From contig JAIQEY010000011.1 of assembly GCA_020073565.1 (NCBI GenBank), positions 62,001 to 126,000 of the forward strand: a stretch of DNA of 64,000 bases, given 5' to 3'. This DNA is from Terriglobia bacterium. Lineage in GTDB: Bacteria > Acidobacteriota > Terriglobia > Terriglobales > Acidobacteriaceae. This document shows, in pieces, positions 24,464 to 33,523 of this stretch. Numbering within the stretch: position 1 is the stretch's first letter; the number at the start of each line of letters is the position of its first letter. A model generated the notes under the pieces. That model ran no database searches, was not told where the DNA came from, and worked only from the letters and a program-made list of their open reading frames with translations. The translations under genes and the position numbers were made by a program.

Positions 24464-25813
24464 ATGAGCAAGAACATTCTGTCACGCCGGAAATTTCTCG
24501 GAATCAGTGCTGCGGCAGCGGGGGCATCGCTGGCGGCGAAGACCATTCTGCTGGAACCGGAGCCCCTGCTGGCCTCCACGATGGCTGCGAGTGACCGCCT
24601 TCGCTTTGGCATCATTGGGATCGGAATGCAGGGGAATTGGCTGTTGAGCAGCGCCATCGAACTGCCCGGAGTGGAATGCGTCAAGGCGTGCGATCTTTAT
24701 GATGGCCGGCACACGCTGGCGCGGGAGATTACCGCGAAGCCGGACTTGCCCGTCACCCGCCGGTATCACGAACTGCTCGAGGACAAAGAGATCGACTGCC
24801 TGATCGCGGCGGTTCCGGATCACTGGCACAAGCAGATTGTGGTGGACGCGGTTTCAGCCGGCAAGGACATTTACTGCGAGAAGCCGATGTCGCACACCGC
24901 GGCCGAGGGTGCGGAGATGGCGGATGCACAAAAGCGCACGGGGCGCATCGTGCAGATCGGGTCGCAACGGGTCAGTTCGCTGATCTGCAAAAAAGCGAAG
25001 GAAATGGTGGCCCAAGGCATGATAGGCGACCTGATGCTGGTGGAAGGCTGGCTCGGAAGAAACGATCCGACGGGAGCCTGGGAGTATCCTCCTCCATTTG
25101 ATCTTTCTCCGCAAAATCTTGATTGGGACACTTGGCAAGGAACCGTGCCGAAGCGCGCCTTCAGTCCGGAAATTTTCGCGCGCTGGCGTTGCTGGAAAGA
25201 GTACGGGACGGGCGTAGCCGGAGATCTGCTGGTGCATCTGATAAGCGGCATGATGTTTGTGCTGGGCTGGAATGAACCTCCAAGGCGCGCCATGGCCATG
25301 GGTGGCATTCTGCGCTGGAAGGATGGACGCAATATGCCGGACGTGCACGCCAGCCTGTATCAGTATGGCGAGATCCCCGTTTACATGCGGCTCAACTTGG
25401 GCACGGAAATGCCGGAGGTCTACCGCTTCCAGGGCTCGAAGGGAATTCTGGAGATGACCGAGTTCGGCCTGAGCTTCACACCGCAAACGGGCAAGGACTC
25501 AGCGCCGAGTTATTACGACGGCAGTTTTCCGCATGCCATGCGCGAGGCGTATGAGAAGAAGTGGCGCGCCGAGAATACTCCCAAACTCGGAGAAGAACCG
25601 ATGCCGGAAACGGTGACGTTCAAGGCTCCGGACTACGACGATGTAAAACCGCATCTGTGGACATTCTTCGAGGCGGTCCGTTCGCGGAAGCCGGTCGTCG
25701 AAGACGCCCTTTTTGGTCATCACGCGGCGTTGGCTTGCCACATGGCGAACGAATCCTACTTCCGGCAACAGGCAGTCACCTGGGACGCGGCAACCAGAAC
25801 GATCAAGAGTTGA
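24464..25813 (+). CDS. Tat-exported Gfo/Idh/MocA family oxidoreductase
   Basis: A 449-residue NAD(P)-dependent sugar oxidoreductase. It starts with a Tat leader (SRRKFLGISAAAAGASLAA), so it is exported already folded with its cofactor, like glucose-fructose oxidoreductase. The Rossmann loop is FGIIGIGMQGN (about 49-59), the family motif CEKPMSH holds the conserved Glu-Lys-Pro, and the C-terminal alpha/beta domain follows (about 170-440). A GGAGG ribosome-binding site lies 7 bases before the ATG. It follows the secreted DUF1080 gene by 65 bases on the same strand. Together they suggest extracytoplasmic oxidation of a glycoside at C3 and then cleavage. The substrate is unknown. Confidence 0.9.
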   Translation: MSKNILSRRKFLGISAAAAGASLAAKTILLEPEPLLASTMAASDRLRFGIIGIGMQGNWLLSSAIELPGVECVKACDLYDGRHTLAREITAKPDLPVTRRYHELLEDKEIDCLIAAVPDHWHKQIVVDAVSAGKDIYCEKPMSHTAAEGAEMADAQKRTGRIVQIGSQRVSSLICKKAKEMVAQGMIGDLMLVEGWLGRNDPTGAWEYPPPFDLSPQNLDWDTWQGTVPKRAFSPEIFARWRCWKEYGTGVAGDLLVHLISGMMFVLGWNEPPRRAMAMGGILRWKDGRNMPDVHASLYQYGEIPVYMRLNLGTEMPEVYRFQGSKGILEMTEFGLSFTPQTGKDSAPSYYDGSFPHAMREAYEKKWRAENTPKLGEEPMPETVTFKAPDYDDVKPHLWTFFEAVRSRKPVVEDALFGHHAALACHMANESYFRQQAVTWDAATRTIKS

Positions 25814-25826
25814 ATCCAAACCCTGA

Positions 25827-25883
25827 ACCACAGAGGACACAGAGGTATCGGTGTCCTCTGTGCTCCTCTGTGTCCTCTGTGGT
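25827..25883. repeat. Long inverted repeat between convergent genes
   Basis: Perfect 19-base arms, ACCACAGAGGACACAGAGG at 25827-25845 and its reverse complement at 25865-25883, with a loop that itself holds another GTGTCCTCTGTG. The element sits in the 90-base gap between the convergent Gfo/Idh and glpD genes. Repeats built from ACAGAGG/CCTCTGT units are common as dispersed intergenic elements in many soil bacteria. It may also stop transcription in both directions, although there is no T-run. Confidence 0.75.
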
Positions 25884-25903
25884 AAAGACGTCGGACCAGC
25901 GAT

Positions 25904-27469
25904 TCAACTGTGAAGCACGTAATTGGAAGCAACATCGCGAAAGGCAGCCAACTGTTTCGTCCGGGTATCCTCGCCCCAATGCAACTCTGAAGCCATCAGA
26001 TCCGCGACGGCGGGCGCCATTTCAAGTGCTGCCCGCGCATTCAGGAAAAGCGCCCGCGTGCGCCGGGCAAGAATGTCTTCCACGGTGCGGGCCATTTCGT
26101 GCCGCACCGCCCAGACCACTTCTGCCTTCACGTAGGGCAGCGCGGCATGCAGCGGTTCGCTGAGCCTGGCATCAATCTCGATCAGTTTGCGAATTTTGTA
26201 CGCATCCGAACCGTAGACCGCGAGCGAGCCGAATTGTTTCGCCGCATCGTGGAAACCGTGGATGTGCAGGTGGTGCGTCACGCAAGGTTGCTCCGGCAAC
26301 TGCGCGAGCGTGCCCGCCTGATCGACGCAATCCTCGGCCATGTGGCGGTACGTCGTCCACTTCCCACCGCAGATGGTGACCAGGCCGGAACGGTCGATGT
26401 GGATGACGTGATCGCGTGACAGTGCCGCCGTGCTCGCTACCCCCGTGGCGCGCACCAGCGGCCGGATGCCTGCGAATACGCTCAACACATCGTCGCGTGT
26501 AGGCGCTTTCGTCAAGTATTGCGCAGCGGTGGCGAGGATGAAATCGATTTCCTGCTCCATGGCGACGGGCTCGAGGGTCGCGGCTGGGATAGGCGTGTCG
26601 GTGGTTCCCACCAGCGTGTGGCTGTGCCACGGAATCGCGAATAGCACGCGGCCATCGCTGGTATGGGGAACCATGATCGCGCTGTTGCCTTGCAGGAAGC
26701 TCGCATCGAATACCAGGTGAATGCCCTGGCTGGGGACAATCATCGGTGTGGCGGCAGGCTCCGCCTTGAGACGAAGCAGGTCGCTGAAAGCGCCGGTCGC
26801 GTTGACGACGACTGTGGCGGCTGCGCGAAATTCGTCTCCGGTTTCGACGTCACGTGCGCTGACGCCATCTACAAATCCTTGAGCGTCCTTAGTCAGCCCC
26901 GTAACTTCGACATAGTTCAGCAACGTGGCGCCCTGCTCGAACGCCGTGGCCACCATGTGGATGAGCAGACGGGCGTCGTCGAATTGTCCGTCGTAATACA
27001 CAGCGCCGCCGCGCAGGCCTTCGGTCTTCAATGTCGGCAGGTGTTCGAGCGTTTCTTCTCTGGTGAGGATGCGCGAGGTGCCAAAACCGTATTTACCGGC
27101 CAGCAACTGATAGAGTTTGAGGCCCAGGCCGTAGAAGGGAGCCTCCCACCAGTCGTAGTTCGGCACGACGAATGCAAGATCGCGCACCAGGTGGGGCGCG
27201 TTTTGTAGAAGCAGTCCGCGCTCCTTGAGCGCCTCCAAGACCAGGCCGATATTGCCCTGTTCCAGGTAGCGCACGCCGCCGTGTGCCAGCTTGGTGCTGC
27301 GGCTGGAGGTGCCCTTGCCGAAGTCGCTCTGCTCGAGCAGCAGCACATCGTAGCCGCGCGCCGCGGCATCGATCGCGACGCCTACTCCGGTCGCTCCGCC
27401 GCCCACGACAATCATGTCCCAAGCTTTGGGATGCGCGTCGATGCGGCGCCACATTTCGGTTCGATTCAT
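25904..27469 (-). CDS. glpD: Glycerol-3-phosphate dehydrogenase (FAD)
   Basis: A 521-residue flavoprotein that oxidises glycerol 3-phosphate to dihydroxyacetone phosphate at the inner membrane, passing electrons to quinone. The FAD loop VVGGGATGVGVAIDAAARG (about 21-39) is complete, followed by FGKGTSSRSTKLAHGGVRYLE, the GlpD signature, and the C-terminal domain with WAVRHEMARTVEDILARRTR. Length agrees with GlpD (500-570). It is the third gene of the glpK-glpF-glpD cluster, 35 bases after glpF. Confidence 0.93.
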   Translation of the reverse strand: MNRTEMWRRIDAHPKAWDMIVVGGGATGVGVAIDAAARGYDVLLLEQSDFGKGTSSRSTKLAHGGVRYLEQGNIGLVLEALKERGLLLQNAPHLVRDLAFVVPNYDWWEAPFYGLGLKLYQLLAGKYGFGTSRILTREETLEHLPTLKTEGLRGGAVYYDGQFDDARLLIHMVATAFEQGATLLNYVEVTGLTKDAQGFVDGVSARDVETGDEFRAAATVVVNATGAFSDLLRLKAEPAATPMIVPSQGIHLVFDASFLQGNSAIMVPHTSDGRVLFAIPWHSHTLVGTTDTPIPAATLEPVAMEQEIDFILATAAQYLTKAPTRDDVLSVFAGIRPLVRATGVASTAALSRDHVIHIDRSGLVTICGGKWTTYRHMAEDCVDQAGTLAQLPEQPCVTHHLHIHGFHDAAKQFGSLAVYGSDAYKIRKLIEIDARLSEPLHAALPYVKAEVVWAVRHEMARTVEDILARRTRALFLNARAALEMAPAVADLMASELHWGEDTRTKQLAAFRDVASNYVLHS

Positions 27470-27504
27470 AGCGGCACTCTAGGGTGGAGAGCCGTCCCTC
27501 CACG

Positions 27505-28230
27505 TCACTGCATTAGCTTGATAATGCCAGCGCCGATGCCACCGGCGATCAACGGGCCAACGATCGGCACGAACGCATATCCCCAGTCTGAATTCCCCTT
27601 GTCGCTGATGGGCAGGATAGCGTGGGCCATGCGCGGACCAAAGTCGCGAGCGGGGTTCATTGCGTATCCGGTCGGTCCACCCAGACTCAGGCCCAGCGAC
27701 CACACCAGGACTCCCCACAACCACGGGCCGAATCCCGCGGAAAGGCCGGTGGATGACACGGCCCGGCTCCCGAAGCTGAAACCAACCACGATCAAACACG
27801 TGGTGGCAACAATTTCGGTCAGCAAGTTGGCGGGAAGGTTGCGAATGGCCGGCGCGGTACAGAAAATTGCCAGCTTCGCTCCCGCGTCGGGCGTCACTTT
27901 CCAATGGAGCAGGTACGTCATCCAGACCAGGCTGGCGCCGGTGAACGCGCCCAAGATCTGCGCCATCCAGAAAAGGCCGACATTCGACCAGTGTCCCGAC
28001 AGAAGTGCTACCGTGAATGTGATCGCCGGATTAATGTGAGCGCCCGGGCTACCGAAGGCGATGGCCGTAAAGATGCCTGCAACCACTGCCATTCCCCATC
28101 CCGTGGCGATGACGATCCACCCGGAGTTTTCGCCTTTCGATTTCTTCAGAAGAACATTCGCGACGACGCCGTCGCCCAGCAGGATCAGTACTAGCGTGCC
28201 CATGAATTCGCCCAGAAACGGTCCATGCAT
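27505..28230 (-). CDS. glpF: Glycerol uptake facilitator (aquaglyceroporin)
   Basis: A 241-residue MIP-family channel with six membrane helices and two half-helices. Both pore motifs are present: HINPAIT (Asn67) and MNPARDFG (Asn192). The Asp directly after the pore Arg (NPARD) marks a glycerol facilitator as opposed to a strict water channel. It lets glycerol enter by diffusion so that GlpK can trap it. A GAGGAGGT ribosome-binding site precedes the ATG at 28230. It lies between glpK and glpD. Confidence 0.92.
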   Translation of the reverse strand: MHGPFLGEFMGTLVLILLGDGVVANVLLKKSKGENSGWIVIATGWGMAVVAGIFTAIAFGSPGAHINPAITFTVALLSGHWSNVGLFWMAQILGAFTGASLVWMTYLLHWKVTPDAGAKLAIFCTAPAIRNLPANLLTEIVATTCLIVVGFSFGSRAVSSTGLSAGFGPWLWGVLVWSLGLSLGGPTGYAMNPARDFGPRMAHAILPISDKGNSDWGYAFVPIVGPLIAGGIGAGIIKLMQ

Positions 28231-28252
28231 CGTGTGTGGACCTCCTCATTCT

Positions 28253-29758
<1,506 letters not shown>

Positions 29759-30212
29759 CGGATTCGCTTTCCTCCTTCAGGGAGCTAGCGGTTGCCGCCC
29801 GGCGATTGTGATCCGTCCGCGAACTCTGGATTCTATCCCCTTGTCCTAGTGTGCCGACACCTTGTCTCGCAGGCCGTGCCAGACGGACTCTGAATTGCAA
29901 ACTAGCAACGCGGGTGCTGTGCGAGGTGTCCATATGCCGCCCGGGGGGCGGAGAAGGCGGGGTTCCTGGGCATGGTCAATCGACGGCAAGTTATGAGAAT
30001 CACAGGAATTAACCACCATGTTGGGCCGGAAGGTCACCTTCCGGTAATACCCTGCGGAATCTCTCGTAACTACCCGGGTGAGGTACAACTTCCCGATAAA
30101 AGTAACACTCGATGGCACCAAGGTGGAATGTAGCTCGAAACGGCTTCGTGGCATCTTACACATATAGATGTGGGGTTTGCGGCTCCCTGGCAAACCAGAA
30201 TGTGTGGTTCCG
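29759..30212. other. Intergenic region between divergent glpK and patatin genes
   Basis: About 450 bases without a credible gene. It must hold the divergent promoters. A perfect palindrome with 9-base arms, CCGGAAGGT and ACCTTCCGG around a single C, lies at 30026-30044; it could be an operator or a hairpin. No clear -35/-10 pair was recognised on either strand. Short open frames here are overlaps of GC-rich sequence without family similarity. Confidence 0.5.
30026..30044. repeat. Perfect 19-base palindrome upstream of glpK and the patatin gene
   Basis: Arms 30026-30034 (CCGGAAGGT) and 30036-30044 (ACCTTCCGG) with a one-base centre. The symmetry and the position between two divergent genes suggest a protein-binding site, although a cruciform or hairpin is also possible. 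No family of regulator can be named. Confidence 0.5.
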
Positions 30213-31136
30213 ATGAAGAGTCTGGGCAAAGTTATACGGTCTGTGCAAGCCTTCGGCCGCGAACTGTCCCGCAAGTCGAGTGCGGCCGAACCGAAGCGCG
30301 TGCCTGCCATCGGCGTTGCCCTGGGGGGAGGCTTTGCGCGCGGCATCGCGCACATTGGGGTGCTTAAGGTTCTCGAAGAAGAGGGCATTCCGGTGCGCAT
30401 GATTGCCGGCACCAGTGTGGGCGCGCTGATTGGCGCCGCGTATTGCAGCGGACTCACGATCGCGGAACTGGAAGAAGTTGCCCACAAAGTCCGCTTTACT
30501 ACTTTTGCGCGCTGGACGCTCTCGCGCTACGGTTTCGCCAGCAACGACCGCATGGTGACATTCCTCACGCAGATTTTGAAGGTACAGAGATTTGAAGAAT
30601 TGCGCATCCCTCTCGGTGTGACGGCTACGGACTTCAACACCGGAGAAGGAGCGGTGTTCCAATCCGGCTCGATCATCGATCCGGTGCGGGCCAGTTGCGC
30701 CTACCCGGGAATGTTCCTGCCGGTAGAGATTCGCGGGCGCTGGCTGGTGGATGGCATGCTCTCGCACCCTGTGCCGGCGGTTCCCCTGCGGGAAATGGGC
30801 GCGGAGCGCGTGCTGGCCGTGCAATTGAAGGGACAATGGTCGAAGACAACCGCACCGCGTCATCTCTTCGATGTGATTGGACAGTCGTTTGCCATCGCGC
30901 AGGACATGATGAGTACGGTTTGGAGAAGCGCGGTCGATGTTGTCATCGAGCCAGACGTCGCTGGTTTCGACTATGACGACTTCAAACGCGCCGACGAATT
31001 GATGCACGTGGGCGCACAGGCGATGCGCCGGGCGCTGCCCGAAGTACGCAAATGGCTGGAGGCTCCTGTGGAAACACCCGTCGCTGCGACAGCGCCAGCG
31101 ATGGTTGCAAGACCCGCGCCTATGCCAGCCGACTGA
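30213..31136 (+). CDS. Patatin-like phospholipase (RssA/NTE type)
   Basis: A 307-residue lipid acyl hydrolase of the bacterial patatin family. The oxyanion-hole stretch ALGGGFARGIAHIGVL is followed by the nucleophile Ser68 in GTSVG, and the dyad Asp180 in VDGMLSHPVP. There is no signal peptide or membrane segment, so it acts in the cytoplasm or on the inner face of the membrane. The ATG at 30213 is preferred because the conserved domain starts soon after; an in-frame ATG at 30168 would add 15 residues, and neither has a strong ribosome-binding site. It converges with the prolyl oligopeptidase gene 53 bases away. The substrate lipid is unknown. Confidence 0.88.
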   Translation: MKSLGKVIRSVQAFGRELSRKSSAAEPKRVPAIGVALGGGFARGIAHIGVLKVLEEEGIPVRMIAGTSVGALIGAAYCSGLTIAELEEVAHKVRFTTFARWTLSRYGFASNDRMVTFLTQILKVQRFEELRIPLGVTATDFNTGEGAVFQSGSIIDPVRASCAYPGMFLPVEIRGRWLVDGMLSHPVPAVPLREMGAERVLAVQLKGQWSKTTAPRHLFDVIGQSFAIAQDMMSTVWRSAVDVVIEPDVAGFDYDDFKRADELMHVGAQAMRRALPEVRKWLEAPVETPVAATAPAMVARPAPMPAD

Positions 31137-31189
31137 GAGCCACCGCGGATATCATTACCTTCGCTCTGTTGCCGCGCAAACTAACCGGC

Positions 31190-33376
31190 CTATTTCGAGT
31201 TCGCCATTGGAACGTATTGGATTCCCAACTGATCGAACAAGAAACTGAAAACATCGGCATTCTGTTCGATCTCCTCATCGAGTGCGGTGCCCATCCCGTG
31301 GCCGGCACTCGAAGTGGTGCGCAGCAGGATGGGGTGATCGGAACTGCTTGCCGCCTGCAGGCGCGCCGTCATCTTGCGTGATTGCATCGGGTTCACCCGG
31401 TGATCGTTCTCGCCGGTAGGGAGCAGGATCGCAGGATAAGCGGTTCCATCCTTCACATGGTGATAGGGCGAGTATGCGTACAGCGCCTTGAACTGCTCAG
31501 AATCTTTCACGGTGCCGAACTCGGTGACATTGAAAGCCCCGTTCGGATCAAGTTCGACGCGCAGCATATCGTAGATGCCGACGAACGAGACCACGGCTCG
31601 GAACAGGTCAGGGCGCTGGGTGAAAGCGGCGCCCATGAGCAGGCCACCGTTGCTGCCGCCCATGATCGCCAAGTGGGCGGGTGAGGTATATTTGTGCTCG
31701 ATCAGATATTGGGCACAGCCAATAAAGTCGTCAAACACATTTTGCTTGTGGGTCAAATTGCCGGCTCTGTGCCATTCCTCGCCATATTCGCCACCGCCGC
31801 GAAGGTCGGCAGCCACGTAGACTCCGCCCTGGTCCAGCCAGGTGCGCGCGAATGCCCCCAGAAAGAACGGCTTCTCGTTGATGCCGTAGCCGCCGTACCC
31901 GTAGAGCAGCGCGGGATTGCCGGCGTCGAGTTTGATTCCTTTGCGGCGGACGATGTTGACCGGGACACGCGTACCGTCTTTGGAAACAGCGAAGTCGCGC
32001 ACAACTTCTGCGTCGTCGAACTTGACGGGCGAGGTCTCGAATAAAGCAGTGCGCGTAAATTTGCCACTGGCGGCGTCGACGCGATACCACGCGGGTGGGT
32101 CTAGATAGGTGGATGTGTAGAACAGCGCGTCGCCACCGCCGATGGAGACAACCTGACCGATGGCAGAGATCGGAGGCAAAGACGGGGCGGAAAGTGCGTG
32201 GCCCTGGGTGTCAAACAGGCGCACGCGCGAAGGCCCGCCGATGATGTCAATTACGTACAGATGACCGGAGGTGGGTACGAAATTATCAATTGAGGCGCGG
32301 GACGTCTCGTCGGAACCAGAGCCTGAGCTTTGCGGAACGACAACCTTGGCTTCGGAAAGATCCAGATGCGCAAGAGGCAGGCGAAGGATTTGGCCGCGCG
32401 CCGCATTCTTGCGCGAGAGCAGGTAGAGAGCATCATCGGCGCCGACTTTCGCGGAGACAATGCCATCTTCAAAATGTGTGACCTGGGTCCAGTGCCCGGA
32501 TGAGTTCATGAGGTAGTGGGCAAATTGCCCACCATCTCCGTTGGCGACGGCGGCGACCAGCCAGCGGCCGTCGTCGCTTGTCCGAAGCTGGATTTCGGCA
32601 ATACGGGGAAACTCCTTGCCAATCACGTAGGTGTCCTGCCTGGGATCGCCGCCCAGCGTGTGAAAGTAGACTTGCTGATAAAAGTCGGCGTCCTCGGGCG
32701 GGCGTTCGTTGCCTTGTGGATAGCGCGTGTAATAGAAATCGGAACTGTCGGCTTTCCAGGCGATGCTGCCGCCGGCGGTGGCGAAGTTGACACGCGGGAC
32801 AATGTCGGGCAGCTCCTTGCCGGTGGCAACTTCGAAGATGCGGCCGTTGCTATCCTCGGAGCCGTTCTCTGAGAGCGCGGCCGCCACGTACTTACCATCG
32901 AGCGAGGCAACGTAGAAATCGACTGCAGTGGATCCCTTGCTGCTGGCGGCATTGGGATCGAAGATGGTCTTCGCGCTAGCGGGATCGTCAGGCGAGTGCA
33001 GGGCCACCAACGTGGGTTGTTGCTGCGGTGGCTGGTACTTCATGGCAAACAGGGTTCCCCCACGAAACTGCAGACCGTAGTAGCTTGCCGAACTCGCGCT
33101 GATGAGTTGGCGGATTTGCTCCTTGATTGCCGGACGCGCGGGTAGGTGATCAAGATATTCGCGGGTGCGGACGTTCTCGGCAGCGCTCCACTGCTTGGTT
33201 GCGGGATCGTCCCAGTTCTCCAGCCAGCGATAGTCGTCGGTGACTTTGACGCCTTGATACTCATCGGTGACAGGATGCTTGGGCGCGTCGGGTGGCTTGG
33301 GGATGGACGGTCCCTGCGCCTGAGCGGCCGCGGTCAGCAATAGGATCGCGACGAGAGCGCGAAGAGAAATTCGCAT
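31190..33376 (-). CDS. Secreted prolyl oligopeptidase (S9A)
   Basis: A 728-residue serine peptidase that cuts short peptides after proline. A signal peptide (RISLRALVAILLLTAAAQAQ) shows export, as in many soil bacteria. The seven-bladed propeller covers about residues 75-440, the catalytic alpha/beta-hydrolase domain the rest. The triad is Ser575 in MGGSNGGLL, Asp658 in GENDHRV and His693 in SAGHGMG; the preceding RGGGEYGEEWH is also typical. GGAGGG lies just before the ATG. It is a single gene between the patatin and PFOR genes. Confidence 0.93.
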   Translation of the reverse strand: MRISLRALVAILLLTAAAQAQGPSIPKPPDAPKHPVTDEYQGVKVTDDYRWLENWDDPATKQWSAAENVRTREYLDHLPARPAIKEQIRQLISASSASYYGLQFRGGTLFAMKYQPPQQQPTLVALHSPDDPASAKTIFDPNAASSKGSTAVDFYVASLDGKYVAAALSENGSEDSNGRIFEVATGKELPDIVPRVNFATAGGSIAWKADSSDFYYTRYPQGNERPPEDADFYQQVYFHTLGGDPRQDTYVIGKEFPRIAEIQLRTSDDGRWLVAAVANGDGGQFAHYLMNSSGHWTQVTHFEDGIVSAKVGADDALYLLSRKNAARGQILRLPLAHLDLSEAKVVVPQSSGSGSDETSRASIDNFVPTSGHLYVIDIIGGPSRVRLFDTQGHALSAPSLPPISAIGQVVSIGGGDALFYTSTYLDPPAWYRVDAASGKFTRTALFETSPVKFDDAEVVRDFAVSKDGTRVPVNIVRRKGIKLDAGNPALLYGYGGYGINEKPFFLGAFARTWLDQGGVYVAADLRGGGEYGEEWHRAGNLTHKQNVFDDFIGCAQYLIEHKYTSPAHLAIMGGSNGGLLMGAAFTQRPDLFRAVVSFVGIYDMLRVELDPNGAFNVTEFGTVKDSEQFKALYAYSPYHHVKDGTAYPAILLPTGENDHRVNPMQSRKMTARLQAASSSDHPILLRTTSSAGHGMGTALDEEIEQNADVFSFLFDQLGIQYVPMANSK

Positions 33377-33523
33377 CGGAACACCCTCCTTGCGGGCTCG
33401 GGTATTTTGTTCCTACCTGAGGCCGTTTGGCAAATCGTAGCGAGTCTGATGCGGCCGAAGCGGAAGTGGCGGCCAATTGGACGGGGGTCTCCGCGCGTGG
33501 TCAAGCGAGCGCAGCCAGGCTCG

